A stretch of 64,000 nt of DNA from Micromonospora sp. H61 (GCF_018070325.1 NZ_JAGPXY010000008.1:1-64000); one strand, 5' to 3'; shown: positions 1 to 9,444, numbered from the stretch's first letter. Numbers and translations: made by a program. Notes: generated from the letters alone by a model not told the origin.

Positions 1-1097
1 TCCCGCCAGGGGCTGCCCGTGCGCGGCGGCGGCCCGCCGGGGCGCGGCGGCCCATCCGAGCGTGGCGGCAGGCCACCGGAGCGCTGCGTGGTGGCGCCCG
101 GCCGTTGCACCGCACCGCCGACGGGGGGAGCCGCACCGGGCCGCCCGGTCCCGCCCGGTTGTTGCGTGCCCGCCGGTTGCCCGGCCCGCGTCGGCTTTCC
201 CGGGTCGCCTCGCTGCCCCGCGCCCGCCGGTTCTCTCGCGCCGGTCGGTTCTCTCGCCCCGCCGGCCGGCAGGTCCCGGCCGAGGCGGGCGAGCAGCAGC
301 CCGGTCGCCACCCCGGCGGTCACCGCGGAGTCGGCGGCGTGTGGTGGTTCCCCGGAGGCGCGCGGCGGCGGCATCCGGCACACCCGGGTCAGCAGCGTCT
401 CCAGCACCGGCGGCGGCAACCCGGGCAGCAGGTCGCGGACGCGTCCGTCCAACTCGCCGCGCAGCCGCCCGAGGTCGGTGGCGCGCGGCGGGTGCCCGAG
501 CAGCTCCCCGGCCAGCTCGCGCAGCAGCGGCGGCGCCAGCGCCGCCATGCCCAGCCCCACGTCGGCAGGGGCCCGGCGCAGCTCCTTGCGGAGCCGGTCG
601 CGGTCGCCGGAGCGGACACCTCCCACCACTCGGCGCAGCAACTCCTGGGAGTCGTCCACCCGCTCGTCGGGTTCGTCGTCGGTGCCCTCGCGCCCGCCGG
701 TCAGCTCGGCCACCCGCACCGACCACCACCGGCGCATCCGCACCTGCTCGGCCGGTTCCGGCGCGACCGCGGCCGGCCCGGACGCCGGTGGCGTGTCGTG
801 TCGGGGAGCGCGTTGCTCAGGGCGGGGCGCCGGGGCTCCGTCCGCGCCGAGGCCGATCGCCGTCAGATAGGCCGACAGCTGCTCCTGTGCCACCCGCAGC
901 GCGTAGCCGGCGCTCTCGGCGTGCTCGGTGGCGGCGGACAGCTCGGGCACCCCCATCGGGTTGGCCGACTCCTGTCGTACCCAGCGCAGCCGCTCCGCGG
1001 CCAGGCCGAACTTCTCCAGCGCCTGCCCGAGCAGCGCCACCGGGAACTCCTCGGTGGCGGCACGGACCTGCCCGCCGACATCCTCGATGATGGACAT
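1..1097 (-). CDS. Coiled-coil, proline-rich protein of unknown function (partial)
   Basis: The frame is open from an ATG at 1097 to the window edge, so the C-terminus is missing (at least 365 residues). Residues 1-85 are helical and heptad-like (starts MSIIEDVGGQVRAATEEF), resembling the small helical proteins of ESX/WXG100-type loci, although no WXG motif is visible. Residues about 110-260 are acidic/helical. From about residue 275 the chain becomes a disordered Pro/Gly/Arg tail with short repeats such as GAREP. The gene starts 6 nt after the stop of the small helical gene at 1104-1364, so the two are probably co-transcribed. The ribosome-binding site is weak, which suggests translational coupling. 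I do not recognise the family; a role as a secreted or envelope scaffold is inference only. Confidence 0.75.
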   Translation of the reverse strand, partial: MSIIEDVGGQVRAATEEFPVALLGQALEKFGLAAERLRWVRQESANPMGVPELSAATEHAESAGYALRVAQEQLSAYLTAIGLGADGAPAPRPEQRAPRHDTPPASGPAAVAPEPAEQVRMRRWWSVRVAELTGGREGTDDEPDERVDDSQELLRRVVGGVRSGDRDRLRKELRRAPADVGLGMAALAPPLLRELAGELLGHPPRATDLGRLRGELDGRVRDLLPGLPPPVLETLLTRVCRMPPPRASGEPPHAADSAVTAGVATGLLLARLGRDLPAGGAREPTGAREPAGAGQRGDPGKPTRAGQPAGTQQPGGTGRPGAAPPVGGAVQRPGATTQRSGGLPPRSDGPPRPGGPPPRTGSPWR

Positions 1098-1103
1098 GGC
1101 GGC

Positions 1104-1364
1104 CTACAGGGTGGAGACGTAGAGCTGCGCCTGCTCCACCGCGACAAGTGTCGCGGCGAGACACTCCTCCAGCTCCTGGCTGGCCTGGGTCAGCGACGCC
1201 TGGGCCGCCTCCACCGTCTCGTGCCCGCTGCCCTCCAGCGCCCCGGCCAGGGTCTGCTGTGCCTCGGAGAGTTTCTCGCCGGCCGCCTGCACGGCTGTCT
1301 GCCCGTCTCCGATCTGTTGGAGGGCGACATCGATGGCAGCCTTCAGCTCGGCGACGCTCGCCAC
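1104..1364 (-). CDS. Small helical (ESX-like) protein
   Basis: An 86-residue, almost entirely alpha-helical, Ala/Gln/Glu-rich protein with no predicted membrane span. The GTG start at 1364 was chosen because a perfect GGAGG lies 7 nt upstream; longer in-frame starts would add a proline-rich stretch without a ribosome-binding site. Size, helicity and position directly before a larger coiled-coil gene resemble small partners in type VII secretion-like loci. The central region shows no Trp-X-Gly turn, so membership of WXG100 is not claimed. It is probably the first gene of a short operon with the gene at 1-1097. Confidence 0.8.
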   Translation of the reverse strand: MASVAELKAAIDVALQQIGDGQTAVQAAGEKLSEAQQTLAGALEGSGHETVEAAQASLTQASQELEECLAATLVAVEQAQLYVSTL

Positions 1365-1516
1365 GGCGGAACCTCCTGGGGGCGGGGAGATCTCCATTAG
1401 AGCCTATCGGCGGTTCCGAAAGAACATCCGCCCTGTCGGTGTTCCTGCCCGCCTGTCCGGAAGGCCCTCGGAAGTGCCGGGAGTCCGATCTGTGGGAGTC
1501 CCAGTGCGAGAATTTC

Positions 1517-1909
1517 TCAGTTGCTGGTCGGGTTCTCGCGGAGCCAGCGCGGGCCGTACACCTCGGCGCCCAGCGCTGTCACCCGCCCGCGCAACTCCCG
1601 GTCGGCGGTGACCACCAGCCGTCGACGCCGCGGCGCGCCCTCGACCAGCTCGACCACCGTGTCGTCGCCGGAGCCGGCGGCGGAGACCACCCGGACACCC
1701 TCGGTGCCCGGCACGTCCCGGGCGGCCCCCTCGACCACCAGGACCACCTCCACCGGGGCCGTCAGCCGGGCCGGCAACCCGATGGTCGCCACCGGGGCGA
1801 GCGAGTCGCGCAACCGGGCAGCGGCCCCGGCACGGTCACGCCACCACCCGTTCGGGCGCGAGCCCACCACGTTGGCGCCATCCACGATCAGCAGCGGGGT
1901 CTCATCCAT
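1517..1909 (-). CDS. NYN/PIN-like domain protein (putative RNase)
   Basis: A 130-residue protein starting at MDETPLLIVDGANVVG. The pattern IVDGANVV near residue 8, SGDDTVVEL near residue 80 and VTADREL near residue 100 gives the spaced acidic residues of NYN/PIN-fold nucleases, which bind a metal and cut RNA. The start at 1909 places the first beta strand directly after the initiator; the upstream extension is Arg/Pro-rich and looks non-coding. The gene is divergent from the clpC-like gene with about 140 bp between them. Substrate and biological role cannot be told from sequence. Confidence 0.85.
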   Translation of the reverse strand: MDETPLLIVDGANVVGSRPNGWWRDRAGAAARLRDSLAPVATIGLPARLTAPVEVVLVVEGAARDVPGTEGVRVVSAAGSGDDTVVELVEGAPRRRRLVVTADRELRGRVTALGAEVYGPRWLRENPTSN

Positions 1910-2049
1910 CCCGTCAGCCTGCCACCATCGCCCGGCCCTGACCCGACGCCACTCCCGGAATGCCGGTGCTCGACCACCTGCGGCGTTTGTCGGGGCGCGC
2001 GCCGGGTAGCCCCTGCCGACCGTGCCGCGCCCGACTGCGGAGGACAGAC

Positions 2050-4608
2050 ATGATGGGACCCGGTGACATCGGCTCCGACCCGTGGGACGAATTCCTGGCC
2101 AGGTACTTCGGCCGGGGCGAGGGAGGGCGCCGGCCACCGCACCGGGTCGACATCACCCGCCTGATGACGGCCGACGCCCGGGAGATGCTGGCCGACGCGG
2201 CCCGGCGGGCCGCCCAGCGCCAGAGCAGCGACCTGGACACCGACCACCTGCTCTGGGCGGCGCTGCAACGCGAATCGCTGCGCGACCTGGTACGCCGGGC
2301 CGGCGCCGACCCGGACACCCTGCTCAACGCGCTCGGTGGGAAGGGCGACGGCGCGCCGCGCGGGGAGGTGCCGCCCAACCTGTCGTTGACCCCCGCCGCC
2401 AAGCGGGCGCTGCTCGACGCCCACCAGTTGTCCCGGGCGATGGGCGCCAACTACATCGGCCCCGAGCACATCCTGATGGCGTTGCCGCTCAACCCGGAGT
2501 CGCCGGCCGGGCGGATGCTGGCCGCCGGCCGGATCCAACCCGAGTCGTTGCAGGCCGCCAACGCCGAGCGCGGGCCGATGAACGGGCCGAAGCCGGACCG
2601 CGGCACCCCCACCCTGGACCAGTACGGGCAGGACCTCACGGACCTGGCCCGCAACGACCAGATCGACCCGGTGGTCGGCCGGGCCGACGAGATCGAACAG
2701 GCCATCGAGATCCTGTCCCGGCGTACCAAGAACAACCCGGTGCTGATCGGCGAGGCCGGCGTCGGCAAGACCGCCATCGTCGAAGGGCTGGCCGAACGGA
2801 TCTGCGACGGGGACGTACCGCAGACCCTGCTCGGCAAGCGGGTCGTCCAGCTCGACCTGGCCGGTCTGGTCGCCGGCACCCGCTACCGGGGCGACTTCGA
2901 GGAACGGCTGAAGAAGGTGATCGACGAGATCCGGGCACACCGGGACGAACTGATCATCTTCATGGACGAGATCCACACCCTGGTCGGGGCCGGTGGCGCC
3001 GGCAGCGAGGGCGGAATGGACGCGTCCAACATGCTCAAACCCGCCCTCGCCCGCGGCGAGCTGCGGGTGATCGGCGCGACGACGCTGGACGAGTACCGCA
3101 AGAGCATCGAGAAGGACGCCGCCCTGGCCCGGCGCTTCCAGCCGGTGCTGGTGCCCGAGCCCAGCGTCGACGACACCATCGCCATCCTGCGCGGGCTGCG
3201 CGACCGGTACGAGGCCCACCACCAGGTGCGCTTCACCGACGAGGCGCTGGTCGCCGCCGCCGAGCTGTCCGACCGGTACGTCACCGACCGGTTCCTGCCG
3301 GACAAGGCGATCGACCTCATCGACCAGGCCGGCGCCCGGGTGCGGCTGCGCACCCGCACCCCCGCGTCCGACGTGCGGGAGCTGGAGCAGGAACTCGACG
3401 AGGTACGCCGGGACAAGGAACAGGCCGTCACCGACGAGCAGTACGAGCGGGCCTCCGCGCTGCGCGACCGGATCGCCGAGCTGGAGGAGGACATCCGCCG
3501 CGCGAACGGCGAGGACGGCTCGTCCGGATCCCAGGTGCCCGAGGTGGGCCCGCAAGAGATCGCCGAGGTGGTCTCCCGGGCCACCGGCATCCCGGTCAGC
3601 CAGCTCACCGAGGAGGAACGCGACCGGCTGCTGCGCCTGGAAGGTCACCTGCACCAGAAGGTGGTCGGTCAGGACGACGCGGTCACCGCGGTCGCCGAGG
3701 CGGTACGCCGCTCCCGGGCCGGGCTGGCCGACCCGGAGCGACCGATGGGCAGCTTCCTGTTCCTCGGCCCGACCGGTGTCGGCAAGACCGAGTTGGCGCG
3801 AGCCCTGGCCGAGGCGTTGTTCGGCGAGGCGGACCGGATGGTCCGGGTGGACATGAGCGAGTTCCAGGAGCGGCACACGGTCAGCCGGCTGGTCGGCGCG
3901 CCGCCCGGATACGTCGGCTACGAGGAGGCCGGTCAGCTCACCGAGGCGGTGCGGCGCCGCCCGTACGCGGTGGTGCTGCTCGACGAGATCGAGAAGGCCC
4001 ACCCGGACGTGTTCAACATCCTGCTCCAGGTGCTCGACGACGGGCGGCTCACCGACAGCCAGGGTCGCACCGTGAACTTCAAGAACACCGTCCTGATCAT
4101 GACGAGCAACCTCGGCTCGGAGCTGATCACCGGCGCTCAGCGCTCGGTCGGCTTCGGCACCGGGGACGTGGGCAGCGAGCAGGAGAGCAACGAGCTGCGG
4201 GAGCGGCTCATGCGCCGCCTGCAGGAGAACTTCCGCCCGGAGTTCCTCAACCGCATCGACGAGGTCATCATCTTCCGCCGGCTGGAGGCCGAGCAGCTGC
4301 GCGACATCACCGCGCTGCTGCTGGAGGAGACCCGCCGCCGGATGCACGCCCAGGACCTCCAGGTGGAGTTCACCACCGCCGGCATCGACTGGCTCGCCGA
4401 ACACGGCTACCAGCCGGAGTTCGGTGCCCGCCCGCTGCGCCGGGTGATCCAGCGGGAGGTGGACAACCACCTGTCCCGGATGCTGCTGGAGTCGGCGATC
4501 TCGCCGGGGCAGAAGGTCACTGTGGACGTCCGCGACGGCGCGCTCACCTTCGACGTGACAGCGGGCGAGCGGGGGTACACCGCCGCCACGACCACACACC
4601 CGCGATGA
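2050..4608 (+). CDS. ClpC-type AAA+ unfoldase, ATP-binding subunit of Clp protease
   Basis: An 852-residue HSP100 protein. The N-domain (residues about 20-150) carries the two Clp_N repeats. D1 has Walker [10 protein letters not shown] near residue 235 and Walker B FMDEIHTL near 300. A UVR-type coiled coil ([17 protein letters not shown]) lies near residue 460, and D2 has GPTGVGKTE near 573. The tripeptide VGF near residue 700 sits where ClpP-binding loops occur, so it probably feeds ClpP. The N-domain departs from canonical ClpC, so this may be a second paralogue rather than the essential one. Start ATG 2050 has GGAGGA just upstream. The stop overlaps the next ATG (ATGA), giving a coupled three-gene unit. 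Confidence 0.95.
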   Translation: MMGPGDIGSDPWDEFLARYFGRGEGGRRPPHRVDITRLMTADAREMLADAARRAAQRQSSDLDTDHLLWAALQRESLRDLVRRAGADPDTLLNALGGKGDGAPRGEVPPNLSLTPAAKRALLDAHQLSRAMGANYIGPEHILMALPLNPESPAGRMLAAGRIQPESLQAANAERGPMNGPKPDRGTPTLDQYGQDLTDLARNDQIDPVVGRADEIEQAIEILSRRTKNNPVLIGEAGVGKTAIVEGLAERICDGDVPQTLLGKRVVQLDLAGLVAGTRYRGDFEERLKKVIDEIRAHRDELIIFMDEIHTLVGAGGAGSEGGMDASNMLKPALARGELRVIGATTLDEYRKSIEKDAALARRFQPVLVPEPSVDDTIAILRGLRDRYEAHHQVRFTDEALVAAAELSDRYVTDRFLPDKAIDLIDQAGARVRLRTRTPASDVRELEQELDEVRRDKEQAVTDEQYERASALRDRIAELEEDIRRANGEDGSSGSQVPEVGPQEIAEVVSRATGIPVSQLTEEERDRLLRLEGHLHQKVVGQDDAVTAVAEAVRRSRAGLADPERPMGSFLFLGPTGVGKTELARALAEALFGEADRMVRVDMSEFQERHTVSRLVGAPPGYVGYEEAGQLTEAVRRRPYAVVLLDEIEKAHPDVFNILLQVLDDGRLTDSQGRTVNFKNTVLIMTSNLGSELITGAQRSVGFGTGDVGSEQESNELRERLMRRLQENFRPEFLNRIDEVIIFRRLEAEQLRDITALLLEETRRRMHAQDLQVEFTTAGIDWLAEHGYQPEFGARPLRRVIQREVDNHLSRMLLESAISPGQKVTVDVRDGALTFDVTAGERGYTAATTTHPR

Positions 4609-4817
4609 GCGGGCCGGCGCGAAGGGACGATCACGAGGACCCGCACCAGCCCGCGGAGTCCGCGAAACACCGGGACGAGGACGACCATCCCGACCCGATC
4701 CTGGCGCCGCCCACAGCGAACCCCCGCCGCACGCGGGTGCCCGCGGAGGGCCTGCATCCGAAGACCGACCAGGACGACCCGGAGACGTCCGGGCCGCCGC
4801 CCGGAGAGGAGACCTGA
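4605..4817 (+). CDS. Small acidic, disordered hypothetical protein
   Basis: A 70-residue frame rich in Asp, Glu, His and Pro with no predicted fold. It overlaps the clpC-like stop through ATGA and ends on a TGATG junction with the next gene, so it is embedded in a translationally coupled unit; this is the main support for it being real. The alternative is that the stretch is only a spacer. No homology is recognised. If made, its charge and position could suit an adaptor or substrate of the unfoldase, which is speculation. Confidence 0.5.
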   Translation: MSGPARRDDHEDPHQPAESAKHRDEDDHPDPILAPPTANPRRTRVPAEGLHPKTDQDDPETSGPPPGEET

Positions 4818-5167
4818 TGGTACGCGAAGCGCGGCTCGACCCCGAGGTGGAAGTGCTCTGGGAGGACTTCCACGCCGAGGTCAACGTTCCGTCGGAGCAA
4901 CTGCGGACCTGGCTGCTGACCAGGGGTTCGGGGGAGGAGTCGTTCAGCCCGAACCCGAACCTCGACCTGCCCCAACCCGGCCGGGAGATCCTCAAGGTGC
5001 TCAACAAGCGCAAGGTGGACCTCACCCCCGAGGACATCGAGGTGATGCGGGAGGCGGTCGAGCGGATCCGCGAGCTGATGGACGCCAAGCCGTCGCGCGG
5101 CAACGCCGACGACAGCTGGCGGCACTCCCTGCTGGACCTGGGTCACGACCCGCTCGTCGAACGCTGA
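4817..5167 (+). CDS. DUF3140 family protein
   Basis: A 116-residue protein with the motif VLWEDFHAEVNV near the start, then LRTWLLTRGS and a basic/acidic helix (KVLNKRKVDLTPEDIEVMRE). This matches the small actinobacterial DUF3140 family, which is often described as having DNA-binding potential on helix content; no activity is established. Ribosome-binding sequence GGAGAGGAG precedes ATG 4817, which overlaps the previous stop by one base. It is the last gene of the clpC-like unit and is followed by a strong hairpin. Confidence 0.85.
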   Translation: MVREARLDPEVEVLWEDFHAEVNVPSEQLRTWLLTRGSGEESFSPNPNLDLPQPGREILKVLNKRKVDLTPEDIEVMREAVERIRELMDAKPSRGNADDSWRHSLLDLGHDPLVER

Positions 5168-5178
5168 GCGACCGCACG

Positions 5179-5209
5179 ACGGTGCCGTCCCGGGCAGGGA
5201 CGGCACCGT
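5179..5209. terminator. Bidirectional hairpin terminator
   Basis: A perfect 13-bp stem (ACGGTGCCGTCCC and its complement) with a 5-nt loop GGGCA, between the convergent DUF3140 gene and the small gene ending at 5221. There is no U-tract, as is usual in actinobacteria. Confidence 0.85.
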
Positions 5210-5220
5210 TCGGCGTCCTG

Positions 5221-5466
5221 CTACTGGCCCTTGTCGGATTCCAGGCTCGCGATGGTCAGGCCCGCCGCGTCGGCGGCGGCGTCCCGGTCGCCGCGGGTCT
5301 GGTCCTCACGGGTGAGCAGGTTCGCGTACTCGGTCACGTCGGCAGGGTCGGGCACCGTCGGCAGTCGGCGCAGGAACGCCTCCACCTCGCGGGTGGCGGC
5401 GGTATGCGCGGCAGCCGCCTGGCGCAGCAGTTCGCGGTCGTCGGCGGGCGGGTAGAGGTCGGTCAT
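5221..5466 (-). CDS. Small hypothetical helical protein
   Basis: 81 residues, Ala/Asp/Arg-rich, predicted all-helical, no membrane span and no recognised motif. It lies downstream of the LysR-type gene on the same strand with about 60 bp between them. GC-rich third positions agree with coding. The family is unknown to me. Confidence 0.65.
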   Translation of the reverse strand: MTDLYPPADDRELLRQAAAAHTAATREVEAFLRRLPTVPDPADVTEYANLLTREDQTRGDRDAAADAAGLTIASLESDKGQ

Positions 5467-5526
5467 GTCCGCCAGATACCCGGCCCACGGCGGTTCGCAC
5501 CGCCATCGGCCGGGAATACCGGCCGC

Positions 5527-6507
5527 TCAGCCCGGCCGGACCCCGGTGGGCTGCCGGACGCCGAACCCCGGGTTGCGGGGCAGCCAGGCCAGGTACGCCG
5601 GATGCGGCGCCAACGAGTCGACGTAGGCCGCCTTGGCCGTTCCCAGCACCAGCTCCGCGCCCTGGGCGGCGGGGGAGTCCGGATGCCAGCCGAGCAGCAG
5701 CCGCCAGCGCAGCGGCGTCCCGGCGAGTTGACGGGTGACCAGACCGCTCACCGGGCGGAACGTCGCCTGGCACAGGGCCACCGCCACGCCGGCCTCCACC
5801 AGGTCGACGCAGCCGCGGATGTCGGTCTCGTACACCTTGCGGGGGGTGAAGCCGGCGCGGGCGCAGGCGGCGGCGAAGCAGTCGGCGAAGCAGCCGTCAC
5901 CCGGCGCGGCGACCCACTGCTCGTGGCGCAGGTCGGCCAGGCGGACCTCGTCCTGCGCCGCGAGGGGATGGGTCTCCGGCAGCAGCACCAGCACCGGGTC
6001 GACGGCCACCTCCTGCCAGCTCAACCCGAACCCGGCCGACGGACTGGCGTCGCCGCACACGCCGGCCAGCGCGAAGTCCAGCCGACCGCCGGCCACCAAC
6101 TGCGCCAACTCGTCCACCGACCAGGACGCGTACGTGGTGATCTGGGCGGGCGGCTGCTCGGCCGCCAACCGGTGCACCAGCCGACCCAGGATCGGGCTGT
6201 TCACCCCGCCGAACCGGTAGCACGGCGGCGTGTCGCCCGCCCCGGCCAGCCGGGCGGCCTCGTCCTGCAACCCCTTCATGGCCGGCAACAGCACCCGGGC
6301 GCGGGCCAGCACCAGCTCACCGAGCGCGGTGGGTCGAGCCCCGCGCCGGTCCCGGTCGAACAGCGGGCCGCCCAGGGTCCGTTCGATGCGTTGGAGCTGG
6401 GCGGTGAGCGCCGGCTGGGCCAGGCCGAGCGCCGAGGCCGCCTTCGTCACACTTCCCGTCTCCGCGATCGCGCAGACCACCCGCAGGTGACGCAGCTCCA
6501 GGTTCAT
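5527..6507 (-). CDS. LysR-type transcriptional regulator
   Basis: 326 residues, the normal length for LysR regulators. The N-terminal winged helix-turn-helix is clear (RHLRVVCAIAETGSVTKAAS, then LAQPALTAQLQRIERTLGGP), followed by a periplasmic-binding-protein-like effector domain (residues about 95-300). The start at 6507 has a TACCGT -10 element 7 nt upstream, so the message is probably leaderless. The target is not obvious; the regulator is co-oriented with the upstream hemerythrin-like gene rather than divergent from a metabolic gene. A short palindrome AATGCATT (6568-6575) lies in the 83-bp upstream gap and could be part of an operator. Confidence 0.95.
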   Translation of the reverse strand: MNLELRHLRVVCAIAETGSVTKAASALGLAQPALTAQLQRIERTLGGPLFDRDRRGARPTALGELVLARARVLLPAMKGLQDEAARLAGAGDTPPCYRFGGVNSPILGRLVHRLAAEQPPAQITTYASWSVDELAQLVAGGRLDFALAGVCGDASPSAGFGLSWQEVAVDPVLVLLPETHPLAAQDEVRLADLRHEQWVAAPGDGCFADCFAAACARAGFTPRKVYETDIRGCVDLVEAGVAVALCQATFRPVSGLVTRQLAGTPLRWRLLLGWHPDSPAAQGAELVLGTAKAAYVDSLAPHPAYLAWLPRNPGFGVRQPTGVRPG

Positions 6508-6513
6508 AGGGTG

Positions 6514-6519
6514 ACGGTA
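6514..6519 (-). promoter_or_regulatory. -10 element of the LysR gene (leaderless)
   Basis: TACCGT on the minus strand ends 7 nt before the ATG at 6507, the spacing expected when transcription starts at the initiation codon. Confidence 0.5.
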
Positions 6520-6590
6520 GGACTACGCGTCTGCTGGCGGAATAGCCCGAGCGGATCGGTGATAATGAATGCATTGCCGGCGGTCGCCGG

Positions 6591-7202
6591 TCACCGGTCC
6601 CGCGGTGGCTCCGGCAGGTCCGCCAGGTACGTCGGTCGCCGGGTCACCGCGTCGAGAACCTTGTCCACGACCCCGACCGCCGGCTCCACGATCCGGTTCC
6701 ACGGAGGGGTGGCCGGCGTGCCCGGGTGCGGTCGGGTCGGCGCGGCCTCCTCGGCGATCTCCAACCGGTTGCCGAGCCGGATCAGCTCCTCCTCGGTCGC
6801 GACCGCGCGCAGCTCGGTGACCAGCGCGCCCACCCCGTCGACATGCCGGCGGACCCGCTCGGCGACCTCGGTCAACGCCTCGTCCGTCAGCCCCTTCAGG
6901 GTGCCCAGCAGGGCCGCGTCGGCGTTGATCTCCGCGTCCACCCGCTCGGTGGCCGCCGGCAGCGCCGCGCGGACCGCCGGCAGCAGGTACTGCTCCTCGG
7001 CGGACAGGTGCCGCGACAGCGCGGCGGTGAGCACCGCCAACCCCTCCTGCGGTGTGGTGTCCGGGCCGGAGAGCTGGTCCAGCAACGCCAGCAGTTGCCG
7101 GTGCTCCCGGTCGACGATGTCGGCGATGCTGCGACCGCCGGGTCGGTAACCCTCCTCGGGTGCGGGCGCGGGCGGCAGCGGCGGCAGGGGAACAGCGGAC
7201 AT
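6591..7202 (-). CDS. Hemerythrin (HHE) domain protein
   Basis: 203 residues. The pattern VDREHRQLLALLDQL near residue 30, LSRHLSAEEQYLLPAV near 65 and RRHVDGVGALV near 120 supplies the His/Glu ligands of the HHE cation-binding four-helix bundle, a non-haem di-iron site used in oxygen, NO or redox sensing. The N-terminus (about 20 residues) and C-terminus are Pro-rich. Start ATG 7202 is set by GAGGAGGG a few bases upstream. Orientation and spacing permit co-transcription with the LysR gene downstream. Confidence 0.9.
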   Translation of the reverse strand: MSAVPLPPLPPAPAPEEGYRPGGRSIADIVDREHRQLLALLDQLSGPDTTPQEGLAVLTAALSRHLSAEEQYLLPAVRAALPAATERVDAEINADAALLGTLKGLTDEALTEVAERVRRHVDGVGALVTELRAVATEEELIRLGNRLEIAEEAAPTRPHPGTPATPPWNRIVEPAVGVVDKVLDAVTRRPTYLADLPEPPRDR

Positions 7203-7378
7203 GGTGCCCTCCTCGACTGGCGGGCGGAAGCTCCGGCAGGGACGTACGGTCGTGGGCGGCGGTACCCGAACGCGGCCAACGCGAAACCGGCCCGCGCCGG
7301 GGCTGCCAGTTCGGTCTCGACGAACGGCAGTGGCGCGCTCAGCCGGGCGCCGGGAGTCCCCTGCGGAATAGGCGGAGG

Positions 7379-9229
7379 TCAGGTGCCGCAGCCACAGATC
7401 CGCACCGCCTTGGCGAGGTCGGTGGCGGTGACCTCCCGGACTCCGCGGCCCGACAGGTTGTGCAGGGTCACGGCGGCCGCGCGACGGAGATCGGGCGACG
7501 CCGTCGTGGTGTCGATTGTGGAACGCAGCTCCGCGACGACCGCGCGCCGCACCGCCTCGCTCGCGTTGGCGGTGTCCGCGAGGGCCCTCTCGTGGGTGTT
7601 CCCCTGGAGCAGTTCGGTGAGCAGAGCGGCCCGCGCCGTCGACTGCTGACGCCTGGCCGTGAGGGCCGACAGGGTGTTCTGTGCGGCGGTGACGGCCTGC
7701 CGCGCCTGATCGGCGTACCGGCCGGCGATGGCGGGGATGTCGATCGTCGCCGTGAGGTCGCGGACGGCAGTGCTCATGGCCGCCTGCACGTCGCCCGACC
7801 GGGCCGAGATCTTCCGAACGAGCGGCGGCACCTGGGCTCGCAGCCGGTCCTGCAACTGGGTGTCGAAGGCCTCGGCGACGGCGTCGATCAGTGGCTTGGC
7901 CGCCGGGTGATGGTCCTGGGCCCAATCGCCCAGTCGCTTCCACGCTGCCAGTTCGGTCGCGACCTTCGGCATCTGCGCGAGGACCTCCTTGCCCCCGTCA
8001 GTGGCGACGCTGGTCGCCGCGACAGGCGGCGCAGTATCCGCCCAGCGTCGCGCCGTCTCGGCGTCCTCGCCGGTCAGATCGCCGGGAGTCGGCAGCGCCG
8101 GGGCGTCACCGGAGACGGTGATGACCGACTGGTCCGGCAGGGCGCCCCGGCGGGCGACGCGATCCTCCTCGGTGGCGACGACCGGATCGTCGCGGGACCG
8201 GTCGCCGTCGGCCGCCCGGATCCGCTCCAGCTCGCTGATCACCTGGACTGAGACGGTGCCGGCGAGCACCTGCTGGTAGTCCGTCGGCAGCTGCTCGCGC
8301 AGCGCGCGGACCACCTGTTCGAGGACCTGGCCGGCCAGCCGCTCCTCGACCGCGGCCGCGGCGTGCCGGTAGTCGTCAGTCGTCCACTCGGCGGCCAGTT
8401 GCACCCGTCCACGGAGGGTGGCCACGGTGCCGGTGAGCAGGGTGAACACTGACAGCGCGGTGACCGTGGCAACCGCCGGCCCGCTGTAGCGTCCGTAGCC
8501 GCGGACGATCCCGTTGAGCCATGCCCCCGCTGCGCCGGGAGTGCCGGCCGCCGTCAACAGGGAGGTCAGCAGCCACGCCCCGAGCAGCACGAAGGCCAGG
8601 CCCCACTCGGGCAGTTTCAACTTGCCGACCAGGTCGGCGGCATCGTCCAGGACGTTCTGCGTGGCCAGGATCGTGTCCTGCGTCGCCGTCGGAACGATGA
8701 GCGATCCGAGCACCGCCGCGGCCACGAGGTACAACGCGAGCACCGCGCCCAGCGGGAACAGATACAGTCGGGCGGTGCCGGCCAGGTTGTCGCGCAGCGT
8801 GGCCGCGAAGCCGCGCCGCACCGCCGGATCGAACCGGTCGACGTCGTGCAACCGGGCGTGCGCGGCGCTGACCGCCAGCGCCGCGCAGATCAGGGCCAGC
8901 GCGAACGCGTACAGCCACGCCTCGGCGATCAGGCCGGCCAGCACGCAGAGCGCGGCGAGGGCGTAGCGCCACCGCCAGTCGGGCACTGTGATCTGGACCA
9001 GTTGCTCGTCCGGCCAGTCGCGGCCCGGATACTTCTTCTCGAGAGCCGCCCGGGTCAGCCGGAGGGACCTTCGGCGGGACGCGCCACCCGGGGGGATGTC
9101 GCACCGGACGACGAGGGTGGCGCCGCCGACGTCGGTGACCGGGACGCGGTGGCCCCGGACGCCCGCCCGAGCCTGGTCACGGGTGAGAACGGTGCGGGTT
9201 CGGAGGCGGCGCGGCGCGGACTCTGTCAC
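7379..9229 (-). CDS. Multi-pass membrane protein of unknown function
   Basis: 616 residues. An N-terminal cytosolic part (residues 1-90; the sequence RVPVTDVGGATLVVRCDIPP suggests a small beta domain) is followed by about five hydrophobic segments between residues 90 and 270. A long, mostly helical soluble domain (270-616) follows, with heptad-like stretches. The C-terminus ends ICGCGT with two cysteines. No catalytic motif is recognised. The GTG start at 9229 overlaps the stop of a possible 72-residue frame through GTGA. No neighbour explains its role. Confidence 0.85.
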   Translation of the reverse strand: MTESAPRRLRTRTVLTRDQARAGVRGHRVPVTDVGGATLVVRCDIPPGGASRRRSLRLTRAALEKKYPGRDWPDEQLVQITVPDWRWRYALAALCVLAGLIAEAWLYAFALALICAALAVSAAHARLHDVDRFDPAVRRGFAATLRDNLAGTARLYLFPLGAVLALYLVAAAVLGSLIVPTATQDTILATQNVLDDAADLVGKLKLPEWGLAFVLLGAWLLTSLLTAAGTPGAAGAWLNGIVRGYGRYSGPAVATVTALSVFTLLTGTVATLRGRVQLAAEWTTDDYRHAAAAVEERLAGQVLEQVVRALREQLPTDYQQVLAGTVSVQVISELERIRAADGDRSRDDPVVATEEDRVARRGALPDQSVITVSGDAPALPTPGDLTGEDAETARRWADTAPPVAATSVATDGGKEVLAQMPKVATELAAWKRLGDWAQDHHPAAKPLIDAVAEAFDTQLQDRLRAQVPPLVRKISARSGDVQAAMSTAVRDLTATIDIPAIAGRYADQARQAVTAAQNTLSALTARRQQSTARAALLTELLQGNTHERALADTANASEAVRRAVVAELRSTIDTTTASPDLRRAAAVTLHNLSGRGVREVTATDLAKAVRICGCGT

Positions 9230-9444
9230 ATCGCATCCCTGCGTAGAGCGGCGGAAAGCAGGCGCATCCAGTCATCGCCAGAGCCTCGACTGTACGGTTC
9301 GTCCGTGGCTGAGCCGAGGTCCCGCACGGCGGCTCTTGCGACGTGTTTCCGACTGAGGTCCGAGGCGGTCGCGCGCAGCGGGGCCGGGAACACCAGTCGA
9401 TGCGTCAGCTGACGGGCGCGGGCGCGTACGGTCCGCCCGCACAC
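9226..9444 (-). CDS. Possible small protein coupled to the membrane-protein gene
   Basis: 72 codons whose stop overlaps the next start (GTGA), consistent with translational coupling. The N-terminus is Arg-rich and the C-terminal half helical. GC at third positions is lower than in neighbours and no family is recognised, so this may be a chance frame or the remnant of a larger gene. The start codon is uncertain. Confidence 0.35.
   Translation of the reverse strand: MCGRTVRARARQLTHRLVFPAPLRATASDLSRKHVARAAVRDLGSATDEPYSRGSGDDWMRLLSAALRRDAM

Noticed and set aside
1888..5103. Long open frame opposite the clpC-like gene
   Set aside because: High-GC antisense artefact; the plus-strand frame has ClpC motifs throughout, and the antisense product is low-complexity.
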